DNA from: Flaccisagitta enflata
Lineage: Eukaryota > Chaetognatha > Sagittoidea > Aphragmophora
NCBI GenBank assembly: GCA_965153355.1
Contig: OZ231126.1
Span: 97,464,001-97,528,000, forward strand
Direction: 5' to 3'
DNA length: 64,000 bases
Below, piece after piece: positions 30,307-45,015 of this stretch. Positions within the stretch are counted from its first letter, which is position 1, and every line of letters starts with the position of its first letter. A model generated the notes under the pieces. That model was not told where the DNA came from. It saw only the letters and a list, made by a program, of their open reading frames with translations, and made no database searches. The position numbers were made by a program, and so were the translations under genes.

Positions 30307-31335
30307 CCCTTCTTCTTCCCTTCTTCCTCCATTCTTCCTCCCCTCTTCCTCCCTCCACTACTCGGAGTCATCTTTCTCTGTTTTCTTTTGGCCCTCAAGT
30401 TGTTCCGCCCCAAAACTTTGTTCCGTCCTCTCTTTGTCACAATTGGAGGAAATGGAAGATGATATCATTCAGGCCGATTGCGGAAGAGAAAGAATGGGGA
30501 GAGGGAAGGGAGGCGGGAGAGGGAAGGGAGGGGGAGACAGGGGAAAAATATAGAAAAAGATATGCCATTCATGCCGACTGCGGAATGGGGGAGAAGAAAG
30601 GAAAGGAGATATGGAGGATGGATAAGATTATGTCATTCGTGGCCGATTGTGGAGAAGAAGGGAGAGGAAGACAGAGAAAGTCTATGCAGAGGACGGCGTA
30701 CTTCCGAAGGCAACATTTGTGTTTCAAAAGGGGCTAAAATCAAAAATTGAAAATGAATAAAACTGAATGATTATACTAAAATAATCATTGAAATATGTCA
30801 CAGTTATTATATCATTGCAAAATTTGCATTAAATCATGATGTAGAACCAAATATTGGTAAAGTTGATAAGGAAAATATATTTCAAATTACAGAAAATTTC
30901 ATATTTGGTCACTGACAAGGGGCCCATTTAAATTCTAAGATTGCATAGAAAATGAAAAATGAGAAAATAAAAAACATAGTTCTCTTATAAAAACAATTGC
31001 GGAGAGAACTATGTTTTTGAAAATGCAAAATTTCCCTGCATTTGAAAGTCTTAGAATTTAAACGTCAAGAAAAGATAAAAAAATGTAAGCAAGATTTCAT
31101 TAAAACTTCAATTTTCTTGTCTTTTATGTGATTTGCATAATTTGAATTGCTTTTTAGGTCAGAATATGATAAATATGTATATACCAAGTGTCTTTAAAGA
31201 CAATTTGTCTTTTAAAAGCATTCCTACACCATTATTGTGCTGACAATGATCCAAAAAGTATGGTGAAACACCTAATTTTTCTTCGAAAATTCGCCGTCAT
31301 AGTAATCATCCCAGGAATCAGGTCTTTCAATCGAA
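30307..31335. other. Gene-free AT-rich stretch
   Basis: C/T-rich then A/G-rich DNA to about 30720 with no supported gene. A small inverted repeat lies at about 30935-31062 (CATAGTTCTC pairing with GAGAACTATG). A CTG/TTG-rich repeat follows at 31337. Confidence 0.5.
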
Positions 31336-31336
31336 A

Positions 31337-31353
31337 TGTGTTGTTGTTGTTGT

Positions 31354-31385
<32 letters not shown>

Positions 31386-31445
31386 TTGCTGTTGCTGTGG
31401 TTGTTGTTGTTGCTGCTGTTGCTGCTGTTTTTGTAGTTGTTATTG
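31337..31445. repeat. (TTG/CTG)n microsatellite
   Basis: TTG with interspersed CTG. Confidence 0.93.
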
Positions 31446-31449
31446 TTGG

Positions 31450-33252
<1,803 letters not shown>

Positions 33253-34663
33253 GGGCAGCGGCCCCAAAGGGCCGATGTCCTGTAGGACACAGGGGTGAAT
33301 TTCCTTACGTCCGTCCGTACGTCCGTCCGTCCGTACATACGTACGTCCGTCCATCCGTACGTCCGTCCGTAAGTCCCCCCCAAGTTTCTCAATACTCAAA
33401 TTCCCATTGAATAACATGAGAAAATGACAAAATGCAAACATCCCATTGAATAACATGGAAAATGTACAAAAAAAATAGAAAACTATAAATTTCCTATCAA
33501 ATAACATGGAAAATTGATAAAAGATAAAAAGAAAAGCAAGATTCTTATTGAATAACATGGAATATTGATTAAATAGCAGCCCAAAGGCAGTAAGTGGTCA
33601 GCGGTACCCGTGCCCTGCTTGAGTAGAATGTGATTAGGGTTGAGAGGGAGCAGGGCAGCGGCCCCGAAGGGGACGAAGTCCTGTAGAACACAGGGGGAAT
33701 CTGTCCATCTGTCCATCCGTCCGTCCGTCCGTCCGTCCGTCCGTCCGTCTTGCCTGCCTTCCTTCTGTCCAAGATGCCCTGTTATTCAAATTTTCATTGA
33801 ATACCATGGAGAAATGACAAAAGGCAGCACATGGACAATGGTACCCTTGCCTTTATTGTATAGTTTGTAGGTAAAGTTGAGGGAGGAGCAGGCCAGGATC
33901 TGGGACTCTGAGGCCAGAATCTGGGTCTCAGAGACCAATTTCTTGGTCTCAGAGGCAGGGATTTCAGTCTCTGAGACCAGTGATTTGGGCCTCTGAGGCC
34001 AGGATTAGGTCGTTGAGGCCAGAATTCAGGTCTTGAGGTCAGAATCTAACCTAAAGGTCAGGATCTACTTCTAAGGTTTTATGTGTGTTTTGGGAGCCAG
34101 AATCTAAGTTTAAGGAGCTAAAATGAGAACTCAGCTGCTGTAATTCAGTTTCAGCTTAGATTTGGCCCACCTATTTACCTGGTTCTGGCTATTTGCCTGA
34201 TTTACCTCCAGGTATTTTGCTGGATTTGGTTATTTTGCTTGGATTTAACACATGATTGATCTTGGCCCCAAGACAAAGCCCTGAGGGTGGGATGACAGAC
34301 GTACTTGACGGACGCATAGACAGACAGAGATTCCCTCTGTAGGAACTTGCTAGACTTTGCCTTTCTCAAGGCCACATGCCTTAAAAAAATGAAAAAAAAT
34401 GAAAAAAAGATGAAATTCTCATTGAATAACATGGATTATAGATAAAAAATGTAAAACTCCCATTGAATATCATGGAAAATTGTCCAAAAGGCCTGAAATT
34501 TGCCTTTTCAGGAATCTCAGGACGTAAGGAAATTCACCTCTGTGTCCTACAGGAAATCCGTCCTTTGGGGCCGCTGCTCTGCTCTCACTCAACTTCTTCA
34601 GTTGATCACTCCAAGCAGGGCATCGGGTACCGCTGACCATGTGCGATCCTTGGATGACTTGTT
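33253..34663. mobile_element. Composite of two GGGCAGCGGCC-family elements
   Basis: First begins GGGCAGCGGCCCCAAAGGGC at 33253 with GTCC units and ATTGAATAACATGG units. A second, inverted start (GGTCAGCGGTACCCGTGCCC, 33598) leads to GTCC units, a CTGGGTCTCAGAGGCCAG array (33890-34110) and a closing arm ending ACCGCTGACCATGTGCGATC. Confidence 0.7.
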
Positions 34664-34693
34664 TTCTTTCTTTCTTTCTTTCTTTCTTTCTTA

Positions 34694-34727
<34 letters not shown>

Positions 34728-34905
34728 CTCTTTCCTTGCTTTCCTCTTATCTACCTCCCCCTCGTTTTGCCTCCATCGCCAAGGACTACGTCCGAGTGAA
34801 AGCTAAGAGTATTATAATCACTGTGAGAAAAAACTTATTGAATAAATGAGAAAAAGATGAAAACTTGAAATTATGGGGCGAGCTGTAAGGACGAACAAAT
34901 TAAAC

Positions 34906-35022
<117 letters not shown>

Positions 35023-35386
35023 AACACGTCGTGATGGTGAGGGGGGTAGTGTAAAATGGGTAAAAGGTAGCTTGTGGCCTGATTGTAATATGTGATTCGA
35101 CTTAAGGACCTAAGGACAGGCGCATGCAGGTATTTTTACGCGTTTGATGCGTGTTTTGACATGGTCATAGGGACGCAGTCGATCAAGTGAAGACATTCGA
35201 AGACTTTACAAGAGTAGGTACCCTAAAGCAAAATTTGACACTTGATACTTTTCTAGACGTATGCGACGCACCTTTCAAATCGTCCGTGTGTCGGTCTGTA
35301 AGTAGTTTTTTTCTGTTATTCTGCTTTTCTCTCCGAAGGTCATTGTAGTCATTATGAAAGACACAGAACACTTATAATTACAGCAA

Positions 35387-35908
<522 letters not shown>

Positions 35909-35999
35909 ACAGACACACACACACATAAGCACACTAGTAACGGGCGACTAGATTAGAGGAGACCACCCCGATGATCACCATGTCAAACAAGCAGACTGA

Positions 36000-37690
36000 A
36001 ATTGTGAGAGAAATTAAAAACTAAAACCGAAAATTGATTAACTTTTTTTAAACTTTTTTTTTATACCCAGCGAAGAAATCTAAGCTTCCGCACACCGAAA
36101 TTTTCTCACAAGTCTACTGACAAGATCCTTCGAATTTTCTCTCTTCCAAGCAAAAGATGATTTGTTCTCAGTTGCTTTTGGATCAGTTTTAGTCAACGTT
36201 AAATGCAAGACGACAGTGGCCCAAATAGAACTACTGGTTTTTCTTGATTTGGATAATAGGTTGTGAGAAACTTTTTTTCCAGTGTCACAGTAGATTTTGA
36301 AGGAAGACAATGCTTTTGTTTTAACAGAGTTTTCTCGTTCTTCAGCTTAAATTTGACTTGGAGTACATGTGGCTTATTTCATTCTCTCTCTCCTTTTTTT
36401 TTTTTTTTTTTTTTTTGACTGGCAATGAACTTTTTTTTCCAAGACGAAAGGAAAAAACGAAAGAAATTGAGTAAAAGGAAACGCAGCGTGATTCCAGGAT
36501 GGGAAGGGTATCAGATTAAAATGGGGCGAAAACAAAATTGGGGACGGGCGAAAGGAGGACAAAATGGGAAAAGGATATGGAAGAAATGGGAAAAGGATAT
36601 GGAAGAAATGGGGCGGAATAGAGTTAAAATGTACGCAAAAGTATGCACTAGAAGTGAGCGAAATGAGTGTACAAGCTCGTGAACGGAGTGGGTGAGCCAA
36701 GTGGAGCAGTCCTGAGAGAGTGAGTAGTGCAAGCGAACGAACATAGCGTAACTAGAAACGCTGATTAAGAAAGTGGGTATTCAAAGTAGTTGAAAGGAAT
36801 GGAAAAAGTTAAGCATGCATCCATGTGTGCAGACCTGTATATAGTTGAGTATAGGGAGTATGGGGAAGACAATCAAAGGGGGAAAAAGGGAAAAAAAGAA
36901 AATGGGGGGAGGGAATGAAACTTTTGGCAGTACCAAATCATAAAAACTGATAAGTAAAACACAATTTAACACTATTTTAAATAGTATTTAAACCTTAACT
37001 ATTCTGTTTTAATGCTTTATGGGGAAGAAAATCATAAATTTCAAAATGCGTCGCAGGGAGAAAATCAAAGGCAGGGGGAATCATGTATGTAGGTGTCGTT
37101 CAGCAGTATGGTGAAAGCTAGAAATGGGGAAATTGGCAAAATCGGGGAATGGGAAAAGGAAAACCGATGGACCAGAGATAAGAAAAAAGAAGATGAGGCC
37201 AAAACGGAAAAAAGAGAAAATTCGAGGGAAGTTTATATGGTAGAATAAAAATCAAGGATGCATGAAGAAAAAAAAAGAGAGAGAAAAAAAGAAAAGAAAA
37301 AAGAACCACAAATTTTGGGTGGAAGAAAAAAAAAATAGGGCCCAAGATTTGGAATATTCGGCGGTACTCTTTGCCACAGCAAAATTGTGTAACTCGTTCA
37401 GTGGCTCAGACTTCTTGGACCAAACCAGTCAGATATATCTCTTTCTGAATATCAAAGGGGCCATGCTTATAATAGATCCAATTCAAATGCAAATATGGTA
37501 CCTGTATTGGGGGGGCAGTATCAACCAACTGTGGAAATGCTACTCGGACATATAACTAAAGTGTGCACAATCATATGATATCATCACATGTAAAAGGAAA
37601 ATTGGGTCAGACCATTTTATGTAAAGTCGTGCCACACCCCTTATTTACATTGTAATGAATAGGGAGAAGGAAGAGGAGGAGGAAACACCT
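36000..37690. other. Gene-free stretch with a MITE copy
   Basis: A/G-rich DNA without a supported gene. 36834-37095 is a reverse copy of the MITE at 10164-10445 (shared TTTTGGCAGTACCAAATC). Confidence 0.5.
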
Positions 37691-37697
37691 GTACATT

Positions 37698-38050
37698 ACG
37701 CTGATTGCATCCCGGGACCTTGCTGAATTGCCATTATGCGCCCCCTTCATAATTTGACACTCACAATTTCATTTCAAATGAGCCAATGCGCAGCTCTCTA
37801 GCTTGATGGGAACCTTTTTTAGGGTCCGTTTAAAGTTTACATTGAAATCAATGGGAAAAAAATCCCTTTAAGAATCCCATTAAGGAAATCCTTTTATTCT
37901 CTTTGTTAATTTCAAATTGAGCCTAAAAAAGGTTCCCATCAGAGTGGCAAGCTGCGCATTGGCTTGTTTGAAATAAAATTGTGAGTGTCACATTATGAAG
38001 AGGGCGCACAGGAGCGATTCAGCAAAGTCCCGGGATGCACTCAGCGTACT
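37698..38050. mobile_element. Foldback MITE of about 350 bp
   Basis: TACGCTGATTGCATCCCGGG on the left pairs with CCCGGGATGCACTCAGCGTA on the right, and GCCAATGCGCAGCTCT pairs with AAGCTGCGCATTGGC inside; the element is nearly all stem. Confidence 0.88.
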
Positions 38051-38662
38051 ATACATTACTATAGCAGAGGTAGAGGTGGCATGACTGTAAATGATGAAGT
38101 CCCAGGAACTTTTCCTTATAGATTTTGAGTTGATTCGTGATTGCGCATGGCCTGGTCATATGTCCGATCAGTATTTCCAAACTTGAATGATATCGACCTC
38201 CCCAACCTGTATACTGTAAAATATGTACCCAATGCAATATTTAGCAAACAGATAGGGATGAGCCGAGCTAATTCTGCCGTGAGATATTCGGGGTCATCAA
38301 CTGTGAGGCCGTTGCCTAAAAAGTGTAGGCAGGGCCAAGGAGAAAAAAGAGGAAGTAATTAAACGGAGAAATTGGCCATCCAACAATTTCACATCCGACA
38401 TGTTACAAACGAAAACTATCATAGTGTATCATGATTTCCCGCGACCCAAGGAACGGATCGACCCCACAATAGCTCATGTCAGGAGACTCATGAATATTAT
38501 CTATCATAGGCATGGAAGATTTATGTTTTCGGCTTATTGCCAACAAAATGAATGAAAAGAAACGGTATGAAGGGACTCATTTATCGTTTTACGGCTTGGT
38601 GAATTGACGGACAAATTTCCGCAACATAAATTTTTCCGTTGAATTGAATGTTGTCAAAACAG

Positions 38663-39230
38663 GGTAATCATCTTGCATCCGGGATTGAGACTTTCAGAGG
38701 CATTTTGTTTCCGTAGAGGACTTGGGCGAGAACGACAAATATTATCGACGTTCTTTACCTGATTGACGACGATCTTCCGTGTTTACTTTTGTTTCATATT
38801 TATTAACACCATTTTTTTCATGTTATTTTTCTATGATTAGGGTCAGGGGTGGGGTTAGGGTTGGGGTTGGGGGTGGGGTAAGGGTTAGGGTTAGGAGTGG
38901 GGTTAGGTTGGTTAGGGTTAGGGGTGGGGTTGGGGTTATGGTTGGGTTTAGGGTTAGGGTTAGGGTAAGGGGTTAGGGTTTAGGGCTAGGGTAAGGGGTT
39001 TAGGGTTAGGGTTTAGGCTAGGGTTTAGGGTTAGGGTTTAGGCTAGGGTTTAGGGTTAGGGGAAGCATTGTAGTTAGGGGGTTAGGCTTAGGTGGGTTAA
39101 GGGTTAGGGGTGGTGTATCCCATCTTATTTTTGTCTTGAATCATGATAGACGTCAATTTCAATGGAGCTTTTCCACTATGCGTCCTTAATACAAACAGTT
39201 TTTCTCAATCCCGGATACTATATGATAGCC
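38663..39230. mobile_element. TIR element with internal TTAGGG-like array
   Basis: Left end GGTAATCATCTTGCATCCGG and GATTGAGA pair with right end TCTCAATCCCGGATAC and ATGATAGCC. The core (38838-39113) is a degenerate GGGTTAGG/GGGGTTAGG array. Confidence 0.8.
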
Positions 39231-39398
39231 AAAACAGAGGAATGCAATCATGCGGAGGAACTAGTTTCCCTTTTTTCATTTTCTTTTTTTAGAAATATTG
39301 TATCTATCCAAAAATGGCAGGCCTATAATGCTTTATGCTTCTTAGTCGTTTGACTTTCCGCATGCCATTATGCGTGATACTCGATTGTTGGGTTCTTC

Positions 39399-39508
39399 TT
39401 AAGAGACGTTTGAGCGTTTCTGGCGCGATTTGTATTGATTGATCTTTGAATGAAAAAAACTTTTCGAGAACAATTCCTCCATCTCTTCCAAACTCTTCTC
39501 TCGTGTTT
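39399..39508 (-). CDS. SLC2A: Sugar/inositol transporter (MFS, SLC2A-like), terminal exon
   Basis: Read on the minus strand. Acceptor CCCGCAG, entering phase 1; completes P-E then TREKSLEEMEELFSKSFF and ends QKRSNVS and TAA at 39399-39401. PETxxxSLEE(I/M)EELF is the signature after the last transmembrane helix of sugar porters (GLUT and H+/myo-inositol carriers). The substrate cannot be told from this tail. Confidence 0.85.
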
Positions 39509-39563
39509 CTGCGGGCGGAATGTTGAAGAGAATATAGCTGAATGAATCAATGAATGAATGAAC

Positions 39564-39564
39564 G

Positions 39565-39650
<86 letters not shown>
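39564..39650. repeat. (CAAT)n microsatellite
   Basis: AATC units. Confidence 0.97.
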
Positions 39651-39815
39651 CAATCAATGAGGTCGTACTGCATAAGTTAATGCCGATTTACAGGAATAAA
39701 TGCGATCCTGTATCTAAGAAAAGAACAACAACAGTCACGACCACAACTTAAACATCTATGAAAAATAATCAACAACTTTATCAAAACTAACAACAACCAT
39801 TATTGAAGCAAATCC

Positions 39816-39951
<136 letters not shown>

Positions 39952-40014
39952 TACAGTGTAATGGACTGGCATAACGCGTTTTTTTTTTTTTTTTTTTTTT
40001 TTTGATAGTGATAC

Positions 40015-40152
40015 CTGGCAGTAGGAGGAAGAGGAAAAGAAATCCGGTTGCAGCCAAAGCTGAGTAAAGCCAAAATACGCCGTAAGGGGTCAAAGCCTCC
40101 AAAAGACTTAAAAACGTCATCGACACGATTAAGTTGAATGTCCAGTTCACAG
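40015..40152 (-). CDS. SLC2A: Sugar/inositol transporter (MFS, SLC2A-like), penultimate exon
   Basis: 138 nt on the minus strand, phase 1 in and 1 out, acceptor AACAG, donor CCAG|GTATCA. Reads VNWTFNLIVSMTFLSLLEAL then TPYGVFWLYSALAATGFLFL and ends LLLP. This is helices 11-12 of the sugar-porter fold, where N-W..N..V..TFL and G.FW are conserved, and it joins the terminal exon as LP-E-T. Upstream exons should lie at higher coordinates on the minus strand; none was recognised before 64000, so the gene has long introns or a break. Confidence 0.87.
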
Positions 40153-40172
40153 CTGTTTGCATAATTTTGAGA

Positions 40173-40397
<225 letters not shown>

Positions 40398-40479
40398 CAA
40401 GAAAGAGAGAAGATCAAAGAGCCAAAGAAAGAAACAGAGAATGAGGGAGACAATTGAAGCGGACGGACCGATAGACAAA

Positions 40480-41362
40480 CAGACCCTCTCAGGCCTGAAA
40501 TCTGCCCTCTCAGGCCTAAAATCTGCCCTCTCAGGCCTAAATTCTGCCTTCTCAGGCCTGAAATCTGTCCTCTCCGGCCTTGAATCTGAGAGGCAGATTA
40601 GGCCTGAGAGGGGTAGATCTGGCCTAAGAGGACAGATTTCAGGCATGAAAGGGCAATTTTCAGGCTGGGAGGGCAGATTGAAGGCCTGAGAGGGTAGATT
40701 TCAGGCCTGAGAAGGCAGAATTTAGGCCTGAGAGGGCAGATTTCAGGCCTGAGAGGGCCTGGGGGGGGCAAACGAACGAACGAACGCACGAACAAAAGTC
40801 CCCTGTACAAAAAGAGCTTTTTGGGCAGTGGCCCCGAAGGGGACGAAGTCCTGTAGAACACAGGGGACTTTCGTTCGTTCGTTTGTCCGTTCTTGCGTCC
40901 CCCCAGGCCCTCTCAGGCCTGAAATCTGCCCTCTCAGGCCTAAAATCTGCCTTCTCAGGCCTGAAATCTGCCCTCTTAGGCCTTGAATCTGCCCTCTTAG
41001 GCCTTGAATCTGCCCTCTCAGCCCTGAAATTTGGCCTTTCAGGCCTGAAACCTGTCCTCTCAGGCATTGAATCTGCCCTCTCAGGCCTGAAATCTGCCTT
41101 CTCAGATTCAAGGCCTGAGAGGGCAGATTTCAGGCCTGAGAGGGCAGATTTTAGGCCTGAGAGGACAGATTTCAGGCCTGAGAAGGTCGGGGAACAGGCA
41201 GACAGACGGACGGACGAACGAACGAACGAAAGTCCCCTGTGTTCTAAAGGACTTTGTCCCGTTTGGGGCCGCTGCCCTGCCTCTTATTCCGATTTACAAC
41301 CATGCAAAGCAGGGCAACGGGTATCGCTGACCACGTATTGCCCTTGGGCGACCTGTAAGCAC
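40480..41362. mobile_element. GGGCAGCGGCC-family elements with a 20-bp CAGGCCTGAAATCTGCCCTC array
   Basis: Array at 40480-40760 in both orientations, GTTC/GAAC units, GGGCAGTGGCCCCGAAGGGG at 40823, a second array 40905-41190 and the GGGTATCGCTGACCACG end. Confidence 0.78.
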
Positions 41363-41366
41363 TTTT

Positions 41367-42785
41367 TGGGCAGCGGCCCCGAAGGGGCCGATGACCTATG
41401 CTTTCACACAGGAGAAATTTCTCCTCCTTCTTCTTCTTCTCCTCCTCCTTCTCCGTTCACCCCCTTCGAAGCTCATATTCTAGCCTTGAGGCTCAAATCC
41501 CAACCTATAGGCCAAAATCCTAGTCTCAAGGCCCAAATTCTAGCCTTAAGGCCCAAATCCTAGTCTCAAGGCTCAAATCCTAGCCTTGAGGCTCAAATCC
41601 CAAACTCAAGGCTCAAATTCCAACCTCAAGGCTCAAATCCCAACCTCGAGGCCCAAATCCCAACCTTGAGGCTCAAACCCCAACCTTGAGGCTCACATTC
41701 CAACCTTGAGGCTCAAATCCTAGCCTAGAAGCTCAAATCCCAGCCTAGAGACTCAAATCCCAGCCTCGAGGCTCAGATCCCAGCCTCAAGGCTCAAATCC
41801 CAAACTTGAAGCTCAAATCCTAGCTTCAAGGCTAAAATCCCAGCTTTGAGGCTCAAATCTTAGCCTTGAGGCTCAAATCCCATCCTTGAGGCTCAAATCC
41901 CAGCCAAAGACTCACATCCCAACCTCGGGGCACAAATCCCACCCTCGAGGATCAAATCCCAAATCCCAACCTCGAGGCTAAAATCCCATTATTGATGCTC
42001 ACTTTCAACCCTAGATAATCTAAAATTACTAAGTATAGGTCATCGGCCCCTTCGGGGCCGCTGCCCCTCTCACCATCACACACCCACATATACTCACAAA
42101 GGGGCAATGGTGTGATGCCAAATAGGTCGCAAAAGCGTCAGATGGTCAGCGGTACCCGTGCCCTACCTAAGTAGGTTGTGGCTGAAGTTGAGGGGAGAGG
42201 CAGTGGCTCCCCGAAGGGGTCGATGACCATGCTTTATTGGTGAGATTTTCTTCCCTCCTCCCTCCTCCTCCTCCTCCTTCCTCTCCTCCTCCTCCTCCTT
42301 TCCTCATCACCCAATCCCAGTCTGAGCCCAAATGTCTCAAGGCCCAAATCCCAGTCTTGAGGCCCAAATCCCAGCCTCAAGGCCCAAATCCTAGCCCCAA
42401 GGCCTGAATCCTAGCCTGGAGGCTGAGATTTGGGCCTCAAGGCTGGGATCTGGGCCTCTTGGCTGAGATTTTGACCTTGAAGCTGAGATTTGGGCCTCGA
42501 GACTGGAATTTGGGCCTCGGGACTGGTATTTGAGGGGGGGACGTAGAAGGAGAAGGAGAAGGAGGAGAAGGAGGAGAAAATCCCCCATATGTGTGAAAGC
42601 ATAGGTCATCGACCCCTTCAGGATTTGGGCTGGGATTTGGGCCTTGAGACTGGAATTTGGGCCTCGGGACTGGGATTTGAGGGGGGGGGGACGTAGAAGG
42701 AGAAGGAGAAGGAGGAGAAGGAAGAGATAATCCCCCATATGTGTGAAAGCATAGGTCATCGACCCCTTCGGGGCCGCTGCCCAAA
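41367..42785. mobile_element. Two head-to-head GGGCAGCGGCC-family elements
   Basis: First (41367 to about 42120): GGGCAGCGGCCCCGAAGGGG, about 28 units of GAGGCTCAAATCCCAACCTC, inverse arm. Second, inverted (from CGCAAAAGCGTCAGATGGTC near 42128 to GGGGCCGCTGCCC at 42782), with a partly duplicated array block at 42520-42600 and 42650-42750. Confidence 0.8.
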
Positions 42786-43246
42786 AATTGTCATATGGTT
42801 CATACGTAGGTATATAATTTTGAGCAGACGAAGACAAAAAAAATCACTGTCCTAACTGCACATAAAAAAGAAGAAGAATGATTGAGGCACACCGAACCTG
42901 AAAACCTAGGTGAAAAAGTCAATCTCGCCATCCCAGCAAGGTCGGATACATATACACGGTTACTCAAGTCGCGCACAGGAGCAGCAATAAAATCATGATA
43001 TAAAAGAGGCCTATCAAATATTTTAGCAGGGGCAGTGCAACCTTGGAAATGAGTTTGTAATTGAACATTACTGCCTCAAAATTGCACCAAACTAATCAAA
43101 ATTGGTAAGACTTTCAAACTAGGTCGATTTTTTTTTCAAATGCCACCAACCATATTTTTGTGACTCAAACCGTTTAGCAATGAGAGCTAAAGGGAAAATG
43201 GCGCTATAACACAAAAATGGCGAAGAAATGGCATTTTTATTTTTCT

Positions 43247-43472
43247 CTTTTTAGTCGCGTGCACGCGACTCTACACCCCGCTTTGTCCGTCCGTCCGTCG
43301 GTCGGTCGGTCTGTCACACTTTTATTTTTTTTTTCAATTTTATTCCCTGAAGTCATTTTAAGTCATTATAGAGTACTCTAGAGTACTCTAGAGTATGCTA
43401 AGTCATTCTAAGTCATTCTAAGTCATGTTAAGTCATTCTGTAAGTCTCGCACGCGAAGTGTTGGCCTTGTTA
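43247..43472 (-). mobile_element. Complete HINE-like element with internal minisatellite
   Basis: Reads, in this orientation, TTTTTAGTCGCGTGCACGCG, GTCC/GTCG units, a T-rich linker, TAAGTCATTC units, then GTCTCGCACGCGAAGTG and TTGGCCTTGTT. This copy joins all parts in about 225 bp. Confidence 0.82.
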
Positions 43473-43931
43473 AAGACAAACGTCGTAATTTTGAGAAGTT
43501 AAATATACTTACTCTAAAATGGTAGCACAACCCCGATTTCAAATAGATATGTTTGTAGGCTTGCTCAATAATCAATAAAGTCACAATGAGATAAAAGATA
43601 GAGAAGTAAACATCACTTGGTCCCCTAGAGAAACGAGCAAAAAAAGCGGTTTCGGGATTTTATACATGGCTTGAATATGAGCCCAAGCGATATTAAATGC
43701 TAAATTATATTCAAGTGAAGTATTTTCTAGTCATTCCTAGCCAAAATAATCCTTTGTTTAATTTTTTTGTTCAAAAAAATAGAGTTAAGAATATCAGAAT
43801 TGAAGAGGCTAAGAAGTTAGGGTTGTCATGGCCCAACCAGGCAGCGTTGAGTCGAGTTGAGTCAGCCCTTATATCTCCAAAGCCTGGTGCTTCCCTATCT
43901 GTTTTCGTTTTCATTCCACGACGACGCCCTT

Positions 43932-44098
43932 AGACAACATAAAAAAAGAAACAGCATATGACTTTGCAAAAGCTACAACCAAATTGTTGCGAAGAATGTC
44001 GCACATTTTGCTTGTTCCCTTTATTGGATATCTATTAGCGCATGTCTTTACCCGTTTTTGTCCACGACGGAATATCATTCCAACGGGGACTACTGTAT
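43932..44098 (+). CDS. Candidate terminal exon of an unknown membrane protein
   Basis: After AG at 43932-43933 a frame reads NIKKETAYDFAKATTKLLRR then MSHILLVPFIGYLLAHVFTR and ends PTGTTV-stop: charged helix, hydrophobic segment, basic tail, like a tail-anchored protein. A second frame just upstream (43770-43933) reads IRIEEAKKLGLSWPNQAALS. No family recognised. Confidence 0.25.
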
Positions 44099-44280
44099 AA
44101 TTCAAGGCGGGTGGGTGTTGTCGTCGTTGTTGTCGTCATTGTTGTCGTCGTTGTCGTTGTCACAGACACACAGATTTTAAAAAATGGATTACTTTTTTAT
44201 GCTTTGACCGATTTGGTTCATATTAGGTGGGAAGTTGTACTAGGGTAAGGCGCTTCACATCCTATCCGATTTTTGTTATC

Positions 44281-45015
44281 CGACAAACCCAACTGGCCCA
44301 ACCAGCCTACTGGCTTAAAAGTGAAAAACATGCATAACTTTGGCATTTTTAAACCGATTTGGTTGAAATTTGGTATGGAGTCTCTAAATGAAACGACTCT
44401 ACATATGTATGTGATTTATATGCAATTGAGCATGCTAACCGGCCAAACCAGCTTACCACCCAACCAGCCTAACAGCCTTAAAGTGAAAAACTTGCATAAT
44501 TTGGTCATTTTTCAACTAATTTGGTTGAAACTTGGTATGGAGTCTCTAAATGAAAGAACTCAACATATGCACACTATTTGTACTGTCAAACCAGCCTACC
44601 ACCCAACCAGCCTACCAGCCTACCAGCCTAAAAGTGAAAAATGTGCATATCTTTGGCATTTTTCAACCAATTTGGTTGAAATTTGGTAAGGAGTTTCTAA
44701 ATAGAAGGACTCAACAAATGTATGTGATTCATTTGCATTTGAGCATGCTAACCTGCCAAACCGACCTACCATCCAACCAGCCTACAGGCCTAAAAGCAAA
44801 AAACTTGCATTACTTGGACATTTTTCAACTAATAAGGTTGAAACTTGGTATGGAGTTTCTGAATGGAAGAACTCAACATATGCACACTATTTATCCTGTC
44901 AAACCAGCCTACCAACCAACCAGCCTACTAGCCTAAAAGTGAAAAACGTGCATAACTTTGCCATTTTTCAACTGATTTGCTTGAAACTTTGTATAAAGAC
45001 TCTAAATAGAAAGAT
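44281..45015 (+). repeat. Satellite of about 155 bp, five degenerate units
   Basis: AAAGTGAAAAACTTGCATAA-like segments start at about 44317, 44479, 44630, 44793 and 44935, each followed by a TTGGTATGGAGTCTCTAAAT-like block and CAACCAGCCTACCAGCCTA units. Confidence 0.85.

Noticed and set aside
38838-39113. True chromosome end (telomere)
   Set aside because: The array is degenerate, interstitial, and enclosed by terminal inverted repeats of an element.
40883-41563. Open frame with LSGLKSAL repeats resembling a coiled or repeat protein
   Set aside because: The period is the 20-bp CAGGCCTGAAATCTGCCCTC minisatellite, open in several frames and both strands, so the repeat protein is an artefact.
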